Shown here one piece after another: positions 39,451 through 49,661 of a stretch of 64,000 bases of DNA; position 1 is the stretch's first letter; every line of letters begins with the position of its first letter. The stretch lies in contig NZ_JANIOC010000006.1 in the NCBI RefSeq assembly GCF_024733565.1, positions 62,001-126,000 on the forward strand, in the 5' to 3' direction. A model generated the notes under the pieces. The model searched no databases. It was not told the origin of the DNA and saw only the letters and a program-made list of their open reading frames with translations. Position numbers and translations under genes: made by a program. The stretch is from Rossellomorea sp. SC111. GTDB taxonomy: Bacteria > Bacillota > Bacilli > Bacillales > Bacillaceae_B.

Positions 39451-40233
39451 GTGACGAAAGTACATAGAACGATCAGTGAAATTAAACAATTGATCGGGAC
39501 ACTGACAGAGTCGGATCCGATTTTGGAAGAATTGAAACAGGATGAGAGGAAAGGGGTTCAGAAACTTCTGCTTCAGCTTGAAAGGGAACGAATGAAGCAG
39601 GCTAAGGAGAAAAAGGAGTTTCAAGACCTTACAAGATATGAGAAGGAGCTGCGTCTTCAAGGATTTACCCGTATCGCCGGCATAGATGAGGTGGGAAGAG
39701 GGCCCCTTGCCGGGCCGGTCGTAACGGCAGCCGTCATCCTTCCCCATGACTTCTATTTAGCAGGATTGAATGACAGCAAGAAACTTTCAGAAGGAAAAAG
39801 AGAAGAGTATTATGGATATATCCAAGATCATGCGATTTCAATTGGAGTTGGAATGGTCCACGCGGAGGAGATTGATTCCATCAATATTTATCAAGCGACG
39901 AAGAAAGCGATGAATGACGCGATTATCCATCTGCCTGTTCAGCCGGATTACTTATTGATCGATGCAATGAAACTTCAATCGCCATACCCTAGTCAGTCCA
40001 TTATCAAAGGAGATTCGAAAAGCATATCCATTGCTGCAGCTTCTATAATCGCAAAGGTTACGAGAGACAGGATGATGAAAGAATATGCTGAAAAATACCC
40101 CGGTTATGCGTTCGAGAAAAATGCAGGGTATGGAACAAAAGACCACTTAAATGGGCTTGGGAAACTGGGAGTAACCCCTCTTCACCGGAAAAGCTTCGCA
40201 CCGGTAAAAGAGCTTCTGCAAACAAAGGGATAA
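39451..40233 (+). CDS. rnhB: Ribonuclease HII
   Basis: Removes ribonucleotides and RNA primers from DNA. An N-terminal helical extension (about 1-70) typical of Bacillus RNase HII precedes the catalytic domain. The metal-binding carboxylates lie in [15 protein letters not shown] (about 75) and LIDAMKL, and [16 protein letters not shown] is conserved. 260 residues. The GTG at 39451 is set by AGGAGGA at 39438. Confidence 0.94.
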   Translation: MTKVHRTISEIKQLIGTLTESDPILEELKQDERKGVQKLLLQLERERMKQAKEKKEFQDLTRYEKELRLQGFTRIAGIDEVGRGPLAGPVVTAAVILPHDFYLAGLNDSKKLSEGKREEYYGYIQDHAISIGVGMVHAEEIDSINIYQATKKAMNDAIIHLPVQPDYLLIDAMKLQSPYPSQSIIKGDSKSISIAAASIIAKVTRDRMMKEYAEKYPGYAFEKNAGYGTKDHLNGLGKLGVTPLHRKSFAPVKELLQTKG

Positions 40234-40285
40234 GCGTTTTCAGCAACAGTTGGAAGATGAATAACAAGGGACAGGGGGGAGAGAA

Positions 40286-42046
40286 ATGACCCACATTCAC
40301 GGTACTGCAAGGAACCAGGCACTGTCCTCTCTTGGCGGACAACCATTTTCGGTCCAGGATGGAAAGGTTATCTATATAAGGGTACATAAGTTGTTGGGTG
40401 ATGATCTGGCAGAAGTATCTGCAAACGGTCAGCGGTTCTTGGCAAAGCTTGAAACTCCTTTGAAAGCAGGAGAGCGTCAATGGGTGGAAGTGAAGCAGAC
40501 AGGGACAGGGATTAGCCTCCAATTGATCCCGTCCCGCCAAGGAGCTGGTGAGGGTATGGCTTCTAAGCTCTTACATCACCTATCAATTTCGACAGATGAG
40601 AAAGAATTGACTTCTTTGGTTACGGACCTTGTGAAGGATAAGATACCCATTCATAAAGAGATGTTGTTGTTTGCGGGGAAGTATGCTACCGGGAAAGAGG
40701 CCTCTCTTCATTTAAAAATCATCATGGAAATGGCGAAGAGGAACATGCCATTTACAGACAGGATATTCCTTTCGATGAAAGCCGGTGAAAAGGGGGATTT
40801 TATTTCCATGCTGGATACTCTTTCTTCGAAGTTAAATGAAACGGGAGGAGATGGAAGCACTCTTCAATTCATTCGAAGACTGCAGGAACCTTTAAGAAGG
40901 AATATATCCGAAAATCTTGTCATCAAAGCCTTGACGGGTTTAGCGGATTCTTCCCAAACCTATGCAAACCGTTTGGGGCATTTTGATTTACTAAAATCCC
41001 TGGGATTCATTCCGAACGAAACGGTTATGAATCAATGGAAGGAAGGATTAGCGGGTATGATCCATGATAGGGTGACTTCAGATGGGGAGGGGGAGCTATT
41101 TAAGGCGTCGACTGAAGGGGTTGGAAACGGCCGGGACCAGGTTGCTGGCAAAAATGGATCAGGCCATGAATCCATTAAGTCAGCTTTCTCCCTTATCAAC
41201 AAATGGATGGACATCCTATCTGGCACTGAGACCCGCCTGCAGGGAAGCAAAGAAGAGACACCAGAAGCAGCGGCAAAACAGCTGGTCGGATTAGCAGGGA
41301 AGGAAAAGCTTGTGGAAATGAACTTCAGCAGGCTTGAACAGATATGGGGGAAAGGTGTCCCTTCATCCAATCAGGAAAAAATCTTTCAGATGCTTCACCA
41401 CCAAACGATATTGGACTTGACGGAAAAGCTCAGGGGAGATGAATTGTCAAAAGTATTAAAAAGGGTGATCGGGGACTTTGGAATCAACTATGAAGCTCGG
41501 TTCCACAAAGGATATGAGATCCAGGGCCAGACATTGAAGGAGCATCTTATCGGGTTAAGCCAGCACCACCCGGCATCAGACATTCGTCAATTAGCCGATG
41601 ACATTGTTCTGAGAATGAATCATCAAGTTCTTCACTCTCAAGATCCATCCCCCCTCCTTACAATCGTACAACAGTTTCCGATGTATTTGTTTGGACGAAA
41701 TACGGATATCACCTTACAATGGACAGGAAAAGAGAAAGAAGAGGGTGTTATAGATGGTGACTACTGCCGAGTATTATTTTATCTGAATATGAAGGAATTG
41801 GATGAGACCTTGATCGATATGCAGGTTCAACACCGTGTCATTTCCCTGACCGTATGGAATGACCATCCAGCAGTAGAAGCTTTGTCCCAACCGCTCATTC
41901 CTGATCTGAAAAAAGGACTCGAGAAATTGGGATATCAGCTATCCGCCGTAAAGGTGAAGAAACCCGATAAACACGAAAACCTCTCAGAAAAGATATTAGG
42001 TGACGCGTCCAATCGAACATTTTCCGGAGTTGATGTAAAGATATGA
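40286..42046 (+). CDS. ylqG: YlqG-like protein with FliK-like C-terminal region
   Basis: 586 residues; no enzyme motif recognised. The N-terminal 80 residues are beta-rich (VIYIRVHKLLGDDLAEVSA then RQWVEVKQTG), the middle is helical and charged. The last 110 residues (ITLQWTGKEKEE... to ...LEKLGYQLSAVKVKK) have the pattern of the flagellar hook-length control (FliK) C-terminal domain: LQW, a V/D-beta strand, then L--L--GY. It overlaps by 4 bases with ylqH, which resembles the FlhB C-terminal domain. FliK and FlhB are partners in the export switch, so the pair may form a related export-control module. Position corresponds to B. subtilis ylqG, of unknown function. Confidence 0.75.
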   Translation: MTHIHGTARNQALSSLGGQPFSVQDGKVIYIRVHKLLGDDLAEVSANGQRFLAKLETPLKAGERQWVEVKQTGTGISLQLIPSRQGAGEGMASKLLHHLSISTDEKELTSLVTDLVKDKIPIHKEMLLFAGKYATGKEASLHLKIIMEMAKRNMPFTDRIFLSMKAGEKGDFISMLDTLSSKLNETGGDGSTLQFIRRLQEPLRRNISENLVIKALTGLADSSQTYANRLGHFDLLKSLGFIPNETVMNQWKEGLAGMIHDRVTSDGEGELFKASTEGVGNGRDQVAGKNGSGHESIKSAFSLINKWMDILSGTETRLQGSKEETPEAAAKQLVGLAGKEKLVEMNFSRLEQIWGKGVPSSNQEKIFQMLHHQTILDLTEKLRGDELSKVLKRVIGDFGINYEARFHKGYEIQGQTLKEHLIGLSQHHPASDIRQLADDIVLRMNHQVLHSQDPSPLLTIVQQFPMYLFGRNTDITLQWTGKEKEEGVIDGDYCRVLFYLNMKELDETLIDMQVQHRVISLTVWNDHPAVEALSQPLIPDLKKGLEKLGYQLSAVKVKKPDKHENLSEKILGDASNRTFSGVDVKI

Positions 42047-42324
42047 AAAGCAGGCACGAGAGGAAAGAAGCCATTGCTCTGGGTTATGATCAGCAGGACG
42101 GATCAGCGCCAAAAGTCGTGGCAAAAGGAAAAGGGATGATCGCTGAAAACATCCTGGCAAAAGCAATGGAGCATGGCGTACCTGTTCAAGAGGATAAGAG
42201 CCTGTTATCCCTGCTCGGCAACCTGGATATTGGTGAATCCATCCCGGAGGAATTATACGGGGCCGTAGCAGAAGTGTTTGCATTTATCTACCGTTTGGAC
42301 AGGGACATATCCAGGAAAGAATAA
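42043..42324 (+). CDS. ylqH: FlhB C-terminal-domain-like protein YlqH (EscU/YscU/HrcU family)
   Basis: 93 residues equivalent to the soluble C-terminal domain of the flagellar export protein FlhB, without its membrane part. It contains AIALGYDQQDGSAPKVVAKG, followed by an EHGVPVQEDKSL segment and IPEELYGAVAEVFAFIYRLD, all typical of FlhB. The autocleavage motif NPTH that precedes this region in FlhB is absent (ERKEAIAL here). It starts in an ATGA overlap with ylqG. Standalone FlhB-C homologs (FlhX) can support flagellar export in epsilon-proteobacteria. Confidence 0.85.
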   Translation: MKSRHERKEAIALGYDQQDGSAPKVVAKGKGMIAENILAKAMEHGVPVQEDKSLLSLLGNLDIGESIPEELYGAVAEVFAFIYRLDRDISRKE

Positions 42325-42496
42325 ACAAAAGGAACTCACGGTGAAGATTGAGGCAGATAGAGTGGTTAGGTGAAATATATTTTTTGAGTATAATAATTTT
42401 TACGCGGTTCTCCCTGTTAAAATGGCGTGATGTGGATGAATTCTATCAAAATATGTTCAGAATTTTTAAATTAATATAATATTTTTAGCATAATGG

Positions 42497-42525
42497 TAGA
42501 CATATATACTGTCATTTTATACAAT
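42497..42525 (+). promoter_or_regulatory. Sigma-A promoter of sucCD
   Basis: TAGACA, 17 bp, TACAAT. It lies 46 bases before the sucC start. A second, weaker candidate (TTAGGT, 17 bp, TATAAT) lies at 42366-42394. Confidence 0.65.
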
Positions 42526-42538
42526 GAAAGCGCAGTCT
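42525..42538 (+). promoter_or_regulatory. cre-like site at the sucCD promoter
   Basis: TGAAAGCGCAGTCT matches 12 of 14 positions of the CcpA cre consensus. It begins at the last base of the -10 box and covers the expected start point, a classical repression position. Prediction only. Confidence 0.4.
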
Positions 42539-42570
42539 ATTTTTTGAAGAGTTTGATAGGAGGATGGAAA

Positions 42571-43731
42571 ATGAATATCCATGAATATCAAGGTAAAGAA
42601 ATCCTCAGAAATTACGGGGTATCCGTACCAAATGGTAAAGTGGCTTTTACAGCTGAAGAGGCAGTAGAAGCGGCGAAGACGTTAGATTCTAGCGTATATG
42701 TTGTAAAGGCGCAAATCCACGCAGGTGGACGGGGCAAGGCAGGCGGAGTCAAAATCGCCAAGAGCCTTGAAGAAGTGCGTACATATGCAGAGGAATTAAT
42801 CGGAAAAACTTTAGTTACTCACCAAACGGGTCCTGAAGGTAAGGAAGTAAAGCGCTTACTTATCGAAGAAGGCTGTGATATCAAGAAAGAGTATTATGTA
42901 GGTCTTGTACTCGACCGTGCAACTTCCCAGGTTGTCCTGATGGCTTCTGAAGAAGGCGGAACGGAAATCGAAGAAGTAGCAGAACAAACACCTGAAAAAA
43001 TCTTTAAAGAGTATATCGATCCAGTTGTTGGATTAACAGGTTTCCAGGCGAGACGTATTGCATTCAATATCAATATCCCTCAAAAACTTGTGGGGAAAGC
43101 AGCTAAGTTCATGATGGGTCTTTACAATGTGTACATCCAAAAGGATGCTTCGATTGTCGAAATCAACCCGTTGGTTGTGACAGGTGACGGAGATGTAATG
43201 GCACTTGATGCAAAGTTCAACTTCGATTCAAATGCATTATACCGTCAAAAAGACGTCATCGAATTACGCGATCTTGAAGAAGAAGATGCGAAAGAAATCG
43301 AAGCTTCAAAATATGATCTGAGCTATATTTCCCTTGATGGAAATATCGGCTGCATGGTAAATGGCGCTGGTCTTGCCATGGCCACGATGGACATCGTGAA
43401 GCATTATGGCGGAGATCCCGCTAACTTCCTTGATGTTGGGGGCGGTGCCACAGCTGAAAAGGTAACAGAAGCATTCAAAATCATCCTTTCTGATGAAAAC
43501 GTAAAAGGTATTTTCGTCAATATCTTCGGTGGAATCATGAAATGTGATGTCATCGCAACGGGTGTTGTAGAAGCAGCTAAGCAAATCGGTCTTCAAGTAC
43601 CTCTTGTCGTACGTCTTGAAGGTACGAATGTAGACTTAGGTAAAGAAATCCTGAATCAATCAGGATTGAATATCATTGCAGCTGAATCCATGGCAGACGG
43701 CGCACAAAAAATCGTTGAGCAAGTAGGCTGA
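42571..43731 (+). CDS. sucC: Succinate-CoA ligase (ADP-forming) beta subunit
   Basis: TCA-cycle enzyme interconverting succinyl-CoA and succinate with ATP formation. ATP-grasp fold opening [17 protein letters not shown], with [15 protein letters not shown] (about 45-59) and the C-terminal CoA-ligase domain with [10 protein letters not shown]. 386 residues. ATG 42571 follows AGGAGG; the in-frame ATG at 42493 precedes the promoter -10 and is not the start. sucD follows after 16 bases. Confidence 0.97.
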   Translation: MNIHEYQGKEILRNYGVSVPNGKVAFTAEEAVEAAKTLDSSVYVVKAQIHAGGRGKAGGVKIAKSLEEVRTYAEELIGKTLVTHQTGPEGKEVKRLLIEEGCDIKKEYYVGLVLDRATSQVVLMASEEGGTEIEEVAEQTPEKIFKEYIDPVVGLTGFQARRIAFNINIPQKLVGKAAKFMMGLYNVYIQKDASIVEINPLVVTGDGDVMALDAKFNFDSNALYRQKDVIELRDLEEEDAKEIEASKYDLSYISLDGNIGCMVNGAGLAMATMDIVKHYGGDPANFLDVGGGATAEKVTEAFKIILSDENVKGIFVNIFGGIMKCDVIATGVVEAAKQIGLQVPLVVRLEGTNVDLGKEILNQSGLNIIAAESMADGAQKIVEQVG

Positions 43732-43747
43732 GAAAGGCGGGGGACTA

Positions 43748-44650
43748 ATGAGCGTATTTATTAATAAAGATACCAAGGTTGTTGTACAAGGAATCACAGG
43801 ATCAACAGCTCTTTTCCATACGAAGCAAATGCTTGAATACGGTACACAGATCGTGGCAGGTGTTACACCTGGAAAAGGCGGAACAGAGGTTGAAGGCGTA
43901 CCAGTTTTCAATACTGTGGAAGAAGCAAAGAAAGCAACTGGCGTAAATGCATCCGTCATTTATGTTCCTGCTCCATTTGCAGCAGATGCAATCATGGAAG
44001 CGGTCGATGCCGAGCTTGATCTGGCCATTTGTATCACAGAGCATATCCCTGTATTGGATATGGTGAAGGTTAAGCGTTATATGGAAGGCAAGAAAACACG
44101 CCTTGTCGGACCGAACTGTCCTGGAGTCATCACTCCTGACGAATGTAAGATCGGGATCATGCCTGGTTACATCCATACAAAAGGTCACGTGGGGGTTGTT
44201 TCCCGTTCTGGTACACTGACGTATGAAGCTGTTCACCAACTTTCACAAGCTGGAATCGGACAGTCAACGGCAGTCGGTATCGGTGGAGACCCTGTAAACG
44301 GTACAGATTTCATCGACGTATTGAAAGCATTCAATGAAGATGAGGATACGTATGCTGTGATCATGATCGGTGAAATCGGCGGTACTGCAGAAGAAGAAGC
44401 AGCGGAGTGGATCAAGGCTAATATGACAAAGCCGGTAGTAGGATTCATCGGTGGACGTACTGCACCTCCAGGGAAACGTATGGGCCATGCCGGTGCGATT
44501 ATTTCAGGTGGTAAAGGAACGGCAGATGAGAAAATCCGCGTTATGAACGAATGTGGAATTCAAGTTGCGCCAACTCCATCAGATATGGGTGAAACATTGA
44601 TCAAGGTTCTTAAAGAAGAGGGAATCCTCGACAAATGTAAAACACATTAA
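43748..44650 (+). CDS. sucD: Succinate-CoA ligase (ADP-forming) alpha subunit
   Basis: Binds CoA and carries the phosphohistidine intermediate. CoA-binding Rossmann start with [14 protein letters not shown] (about 11-24), GPNCPGVI (about 122), [10 protein letters not shown], and the active-site His in GHAGAI (about 246-251). 300 residues. Closed by a strong terminator. Confidence 0.97.
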   Translation: MSVFINKDTKVVVQGITGSTALFHTKQMLEYGTQIVAGVTPGKGGTEVEGVPVFNTVEEAKKATGVNASVIYVPAPFAADAIMEAVDAELDLAICITEHIPVLDMVKVKRYMEGKKTRLVGPNCPGVITPDECKIGIMPGYIHTKGHVGVVSRSGTLTYEAVHQLSQAGIGQSTAVGIGGDPVNGTDFIDVLKAFNEDEDTYAVIMIGEIGGTAEEEAAEWIKANMTKPVVGFIGGRTAPPGKRMGHAGAIISGGKGTADEKIRVMNECGIQVAPTPSDMGETLIKVLKEEGILDKCKTH

Positions 44651-44656
44651 TCTTTT

Positions 44657-44695
44657 ACTGAGACTGACGGCCTGGCTGTCAGTCTCAGTTTTATC
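44657..44695 (+). terminator. Intrinsic terminator after sucD
   Basis: ACTGAGACTGAC pairs with GTCAGTCTCAGT with an inner GC/GC, followed by TTTTATCTATT. Confidence 0.9.
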
Positions 44696-44723
44696 TATTC
44701 AAATGATAGTTAGGAGGCTTTTA

Positions 44724-45599
44724 ATGAAAGGAAATCGTAACCTAGTTTTTCATATTCATCACTGCCGGGGAATTGGTTTAAAAGGAACCAAACGATTGTT
44801 TGAAACTTATCAGGACCTTCACGCTGTCCTTGAACTCCCTTTATCAAAGCTCCAGCAGATAACCCATGCCACTCCCCCGAATGCAGAAACCTTCTATAAA
44901 GATCTCCATTCCTTTTCTTCACAACGCTATATGCAACTCTATGCTGAGAACAACATAGAATGGATCACCATTTTTGATGATGAATATCCCGCCTTGTTGA
45001 AAAATGTATATGATCCCCCTTTTCTCCTCTTTTTAAAAGGGGACAGGAAACTGCTCCAAGCCTCCCCAAAATTGGCTGTGATAGGTTCGAGAAACGCCAC
45101 CTCATACACTGAGAAAGTTCTTCACACGATGATTCCAGAGCTGGTCAAACATGAAGTTGTAATCGTAAGTGGACTCGCAAAAGGGGCTGATACGATCGCC
45201 CATAAAGAAGCGATAAGATCGGGCGGCAGAACAATAGGTGTGCTGGGAGGAGGATTCCAACATATTTATCCTAAACAAAATGTCGACTTGGCCAACCATA
45301 TGATGGATCACCAACTTCTCCTTTCGGAATATCCCCCTTATATCAAACCGGAAAAATGGCATTTTCCATTTAGAAATCGAATCATCAGCGGTATCAGTGA
45401 GGCGGTCCTTGTAACAGAAGCCAGAAAAAAGAGCGGTACATTTATCACGGCTGATTATGCATTGAACGAAGGGAGGGAAGTCCTTTGCTTACCGGGGTCC
45501 CTACACGATCCGTTGGCAGAAGGAACAAACTCCCTTATACAAGAAGGAGCCAAAATGGTCCTGACAGTAGAAGACATATTCTCAGAGCTCAGGGTATAA
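44724..45599 (+). CDS. dprA: DNA-processing protein DprA (Smf)
   Basis: Binds incoming single-stranded DNA in transformation and loads RecA. An N-terminal helical segment precedes the Rossmann-like core with KLAVIGSRNATSYT (about 114-127), IVSGLAKGADTIAHKEA (about 149-165), VLGGGFQHIYPKQN and FPFRNRIISGIS. 291 residues from ATG 44724 after TTAGGAGG. It lacks the C-terminal winged helix found in some homologs. Confidence 0.94.
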   Translation: MKGNRNLVFHIHHCRGIGLKGTKRLFETYQDLHAVLELPLSKLQQITHATPPNAETFYKDLHSFSSQRYMQLYAENNIEWITIFDDEYPALLKNVYDPPFLLFLKGDRKLLQASPKLAVIGSRNATSYTEKVLHTMIPELVKHEVVIVSGLAKGADTIAHKEAIRSGGRTIGVLGGGFQHIYPKQNVDLANHMMDHQLLLSEYPPYIKPEKWHFPFRNRIISGISEAVLVTEARKKSGTFITADYALNEGREVLCLPGSLHDPLAEGTNSLIQEGAKMVLTVEDIFSELRV

Positions 45600-45715
45600 A
45601 CTTCAAAAATAAGATGTAAAATCTATTAATAAAGGGGTTTTTTGAACATAAAAGGGTGAATATCACATGTAATTCATACAAAATGGTTGCATTTATGGTA
45701 AAACTGTTATACATT

Positions 45716-45743
45716 TTGCAACAGGTATCAAAAACTGTATATA
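45716..45743 (+). promoter_or_regulatory. Candidate sigma-A promoter of topA
   Basis: TTGCAA, 16 bp, TATATA. It would give a leader of about 150 bases. A second possibility upstream is TTGCAT with TATACA 15 bp later. Confidence 0.5.
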
Positions 45744-45812
45744 TGAGAAATAACTAGATAAGAGCAGTACTTCTCTACACTGAAATCAATCTTACACCTA
45801 TGTGAATGTAAG

Positions 45813-45826
45813 TGTAAACGTTTCCG
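45813..45826 (+). promoter_or_regulatory. cre-like site in the topA leader
   Basis: TGTAAACGTTTCCG matches 13 of 14 positions of the CcpA cre consensus. It lies about 65 bases downstream of the predicted topA start point, where a bound protein could act as a roadblock. Prediction only. Confidence 0.4.
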
Positions 45827-45898
45827 TTTGTGCTTGTTAAAGAACATTCCAAGGTGCTATAAAACAGTGATTATTTCCTCTTTAAGGAGGCTTATTGG

Positions 45899-47974
45899 AT
45901 GGCAGATTATTTAGTAATAGTGGAATCGCCGGCTAAGGCGAAAACGATTGAACGTTATTTAGGGAAGAAATATAAGGTCAGGGCCTCAATGGGCCACGTC
46001 AGGGACTTGCCAAAAAGTCAGATGGGCGTGGATGTTGAGAATGAATTCGAACCGAAGTATATCACCATACGCGGTAAAGGTCCCGTATTAAAAGAATTAA
46101 AAACCGCTGCAAAAAAAGTGAAAAGAATATTTCTGGCAGCCGACCCCGACAGAGAAGGGGAAGCGATTGCGTGGCACTTGGCTCACAGCCTTGATATGGA
46201 TACCACTTCGGAATGCCGGGTCGTATTCAACGAAATCACGAAGGATGCTATCAAAGAATCATTTAAGCACCCCCGTGCAATCAATATGGACCTGGTTGAT
46301 GCTCAGCAGGCACGTAGAATTTTAGACCGGTTAGTTGGATACAACATCAGCCCGTTATTATGGAAAAAGGTTAAAAAGGGACTAAGTGCAGGACGGGTCC
46401 AATCCGTCGCAGTCCGGTTGATCATTGACAGGGAAAATGAAATCAAAGCCTTCACTCCTGAAGAGTATTGGTCCATCGAAGCAGAATTCACCAAGGGAAA
46501 TGATACATTCCAGGCATCTTTTTATGGAATTGACGGTAAAAAGGTGGAATTGAAGACGGAAGAAGAAGTGAAAGATGTTCTCGGTATGGTGAAAGGGAAG
46601 TCTTTCGAAGTGAATAAAGTCACAAAGAAGGAAAGAAAGAGAAATCCCGCACCTCCTTTCACCACTTCTTCCCTTCAACAGGAAGCAGCGCGTAAATTAA
46701 ATTTCCGGGCAAAGAAGACGATGATGCTTGCACAGCAATTATACGAAGGAATCGAAATGGGGAAACAGGGAACCGTCGGATTTATCACATATATGAGAAC
46801 GGACTCCACCCGGATTTCTGAAGTAGCTCAGAAAGAGGCCAATGAATATATCGTAAATAAATATGGCGAGGATTTTATCAAGCAGTCTGAGCGTAAAGAG
46901 AAAAAACAACAAAAAGCTCAGGATGCCCATGAAGCTGTCCGGCCGACCAGTACCTTAAGGGATCCTTCATCGGTTAAACAGTTCCTTTCAAGAGACCAAT
47001 ATCGCCTTTATAAATTGATCTGGGAACGATTCGTGGCAAGTGAAATGGCACCTGCGATCATGGACACGATGAGCGTAGATCTCGTAAATGGATCCGTCAT
47101 GTTCAGGGCATCTGGTTCGAAAGTGAAATTCCCCGGCTTCATGAAGGTATATGTTGAGGGATCGGATGATCAGAAAGAAGAAAAAGACAATTTCCTTCCT
47201 GCATTGGAAGAAAAAGATAAAGTGAAAAGTGAAAACATTGACCCGAATCAGCATTTCACCCAGCCGCCGCCAAGATATACCGAGGCAAGACTTGTGAAAA
47301 CATTGGAAGAACTCGGTATCGGAAGGCCGTCCACATACGCTCCGACCCTTGATACGATTCAAAGGAGAGGATACGTTACTCTGGATAACAAGCGATTTAT
47401 CCCGACGGAGCTTGGAGAAATCGTGTTAGAGTTAGTGAGGGAATTCTTCCCCGATATCATCGATGTCGAGTTCACAGCGAACATGGAGCGGAGCCTGGAT
47501 GACATCGAGGATGGCAACGTGAAGTGGGAAAGAATCATTGACCGATTTTATCAGGATTTTGAAAAACATCTGGAAAAAGCGGAAAATGAAATGGAGAAAA
47601 TTGAAATCCGCGATGAACCTGCCGGGGAAGACTGTGAAGAATGCGGTCACGCAATGGTATTCAAAATGGGACGATACGGTAAGTTCATGGCCTGCAGCAA
47701 TTTTCCTGATTGTCGTAATACCAAGCCGATCGTAAAAGAGATCGGTGTGAAATGCCCTAAATGTGAAAAAGGGAATATCATTGAGCGTAAAAGCAAGAAG
47801 AAGCGTATTTTCTACGGATGTGACCAGTATCCCGAATGTGATTTCTTATCATGGGATAAACCGATTGAACGGAAATGTCCGAAATGTTCGGAGTTGCTCG
47901 TGGAGAAGAAGCTTAAAAAGGGTAATCAAATCCAATGTACGAACTGTGATTATAAAGAAGAACCTCAGAAATAG
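45899..47974 (+). CDS. topA: DNA topoisomerase I
   Basis: Type IA enzyme that relaxes negative supercoils. N-terminal TOPRIM domain with [15 protein letters not shown] (8-22) and the acidic [13 protein letters not shown] triad; catalytic Tyr298 in [14 protein letters not shown]-terminal zinc ribbons with CEECG...C...C (about 580), CPKC and CPKCSELL. 691 residues, matching B. subtilis. A strong AAGGAGG precedes the ATG. Confidence 0.97.
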   Translation: MADYLVIVESPAKAKTIERYLGKKYKVRASMGHVRDLPKSQMGVDVENEFEPKYITIRGKGPVLKELKTAAKKVKRIFLAADPDREGEAIAWHLAHSLDMDTTSECRVVFNEITKDAIKESFKHPRAINMDLVDAQQARRILDRLVGYNISPLLWKKVKKGLSAGRVQSVAVRLIIDRENEIKAFTPEEYWSIEAEFTKGNDTFQASFYGIDGKKVELKTEEEVKDVLGMVKGKSFEVNKVTKKERKRNPAPPFTTSSLQQEAARKLNFRAKKTMMLAQQLYEGIEMGKQGTVGFITYMRTDSTRISEVAQKEANEYIVNKYGEDFIKQSERKEKKQQKAQDAHEAVRPTSTLRDPSSVKQFLSRDQYRLYKLIWERFVASEMAPAIMDTMSVDLVNGSVMFRASGSKVKFPGFMKVYVEGSDDQKEEKDNFLPALEEKDKVKSENIDPNQHFTQPPPRYTEARLVKTLEELGIGRPSTYAPTLDTIQRRGYVTLDNKRFIPTELGEIVLELVREFFPDIIDVEFTANMERSLDDIEDGNVKWERIIDRFYQDFEKHLEKAENEMEKIEIRDEPAGEDCEECGHAMVFKMGRYGKFMACSNFPDCRNTKPIVKEIGVKCPKCEKGNIIERKSKKKRIFYGCDQYPECDFLSWDKPIERKCPKCSELLVEKKLKKGNQIQCTNCDYKEEPQK

Positions 47975-48301
47975 TACTGGGATGGGAGTTCCAATCCCCT
48001 GTTACCGCTATTGTGAAGTATTGTCAGGGACTACTCTTTAACCCCCTTAACAACCGATCATTATGCATAATGGCAATAAAAAACGATTGATTGTTGAACA
48101 ATGAACGAATACAATGGAACGAGGGACTGTCCCAACAGGTGATTTCTCTATTACCTAGTGGGTCAGCCCTTTTGTATTTTCTCTTAAACTTTGTAACAAA
48201 CGATACATATTTTCAATATACAATTATCTTTCTTATCATTGTCCCTTGGTGTACAATGCACATTGGATAAAGCGTTCGGAATGTAGGAGGTTTAAAGACA
48301 G
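47975..48301. other. Intergenic region topA-trmFO (about 330 bases)
   Basis: No gene seen. It contains a 14-bp perfect palindrome CATTATGCATAATG (48059-48072), a 13-bp palindrome ATTGTTGAACAAT (48090-48102), the terminator at 48123-48180 and the AT-rich trmFO leader with a TACAAT -10 candidate near 48255. Confidence 0.6.
48123..48180 (+). terminator. Intrinsic terminator upstream of trmFO
   Basis: GGGACTGTCCCA pairs with TGGGTCAGCCCT (minor mismatches), with an inner AGGT/ACCT stem, followed by TTTTGTATTTT. It lies about 150 bases past the topA stop, so the topA transcript has a long 3' UTR. Confidence 0.8.
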
Positions 48302-49600
48302 ATGTCAGTAAATGTTATTGGAGCAGGGTTGGCAGGAAGTGAAGCGGCATGGCAGATTGCAAAAAGGGGGATAAAGGTCAACCTTTTTGAAATGCGACCC
48401 ATCATTAAAACCCCTGCCCACCATACAGATAAATTTGCAGAACTGGTGTGCAGCAATTCACTTAGAGCGAATACACTTACAAATGCAGTCGGAGTATTAA
48501 AAGAAGAAATGAGACGTTTGGATTCAGTCATCATGTCAGCGGCGGATGCCTGCTCTGTGCCGGCTGGAGGTGCTCTCGCCGTGGATCGCCATGAATTTGC
48601 AGCGCTTGTCACAGATAAAGTGAAAAACCACCCGAATGTGACCGTATTTAATGAGGAAGTAACGGATTTACCTGAGGGGATCACCATTGTTGCTACCGGT
48701 CCCTTGACGAGTGAAGGTCTTTCGAAACAAATCAAACGATTGACAGGGGAAGAACATCTATACTTCTATGACGCGGCTGCCCCGATCATAGAGAAGGATT
48801 CCATCGATATGGACAAAGTATATTTAAAGTCCCGATATGACAAAGGAGAAGCTGCATACTTAAATTGCCCGATGACCGAGGCTGAGTTCAATCGATTCTA
48901 TGAAGCCCTTATTTCCGCGGAGACGGTTCCGTTGAAGGAATTTGAGAAAGAAGTATTCTTTGAAGGTTGCATGCCAATTGAGGTTATGGCTTCACGAGGG
49001 AAGAAGACGATGTTATTCGGCCCCCTTAAGCCAGTTGGACTTGAAGATCCTAAAACAGGTAAACGTCCGTATGCTGTTGTACAATTAAGGCAGGATGATG
49101 CAGCGGGGACCCTTTATAATATTGTTGGATTCCAGACCCATTTAAAGTGGGGGCCACAGAAAGAGGTTCTTCAATTGATTCCTGGACTCCAGAATGCCGA
49201 TATTGTCCGATACGGCGTCATGCACAGGAATACCTTCATCAATTCACCTAATGTCCTGAAAGATACGTATCAGTTAAAGAATCATGAGAACCTGTTTTTT
49301 GCGGGACAAATGACAGGGGTGGAAGGATATGTGGAATCTGCTGCAAGCGGATTGATTGCAGGAATCAATGCAGCCAAACTTGCAGTAGGAGAAGAGCCGG
49401 TTGTGTTTCCTTATGAGACGGCCATGGGAAGTATGGCAAGATATATCACTACAGCGAATAAACATAACTTTCAGCCGATGAATGCCAATTTCGGTCTTTT
49501 CCCTGAATTGCCCAAAAAGGTAAAAGGGAAGAAGGAACGCAATGAGGAACATGCAAACAGGGCCTTGGAAACAATTCAGAACTTTGTGAAAAAAGTGTAA
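48302..49600 (+). CDS. trmFO: Methylenetetrahydrofolate-tRNA-(uracil-54-C5)-methyltransferase TrmFO (Gid)
   Basis: Folate- and FAD-dependent enzyme that makes ribothymidine at position 54 of tRNA. N-terminal FAD motif [16 protein letters not shown] (5-20); [18 protein letters not shown] (about 40-57) with a catalytic Cys; later [17 protein letters not shown]. 432 residues. ATG 48302 follows TAGGAGG. The next promoter lies directly after the stop. Confidence 0.95.
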   Translation: MSVNVIGAGLAGSEAAWQIAKRGIKVNLFEMRPIIKTPAHHTDKFAELVCSNSLRANTLTNAVGVLKEEMRRLDSVIMSAADACSVPAGGALAVDRHEFAALVTDKVKNHPNVTVFNEEVTDLPEGITIVATGPLTSEGLSKQIKRLTGEEHLYFYDAAAPIIEKDSIDMDKVYLKSRYDKGEAAYLNCPMTEAEFNRFYEALISAETVPLKEFEKEVFFEGCMPIEVMASRGKKTMLFGPLKPVGLEDPKTGKRPYAVVQLRQDDAAGTLYNIVGFQTHLKWGPQKEVLQLIPGLQNADIVRYGVMHRNTFINSPNVLKDTYQLKNHENLFFAGQMTGVEGYVESAASGLIAGINAAKLAVGEEPVVFPYETAMGSMARYITTANKHNFQPMNANFGLFPELPKKVKGKKERNEEHANRALETIQNFVKKV

Positions 49601-49606
49601 AATTCA

Positions 49607-49635
49607 TTGCAAGGACCCCCCCGTTGTGTTACTAT
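49607..49635 (+). promoter_or_regulatory. Sigma-A promoter of xerC-hslV-hslU-codY
   Basis: TTGCAA, 17 bp (containing a run of seven C), TACTAT. It overlaps the in-frame ATG at 49626 and so rules that out as the xerC start. Confidence 0.7.
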
Positions 49636-49661
49636 TTAGTAGCCCTTGTGAGGTGTTAAAC

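Larger units (their letters stand above)
45600..45898. other. Intergenic region dprA-topA (about 300 bases)
   Basis: No gene seen and no clear terminator for dprA. It contains a candidate promoter (45716-45743), a CTTACA...TGTAAG inverted repeat (45791-45812) and a cre-like site (45813-45826), then a leader ending in an AAGGAGG ribosome site for topA. Confidence 0.6.

Noticed and set aside
42416-42480. Possible CodY box upstream of sucC (AATATGTTCAGAATT)
   Set aside because: Five mismatches to the consensus in AT-rich DNA; not above background.
49626-49661. Upstream ATG as the xerC start
   Set aside because: It overlaps the promoter -10 box; ATG 49662 has the ribosome site and matches family length.
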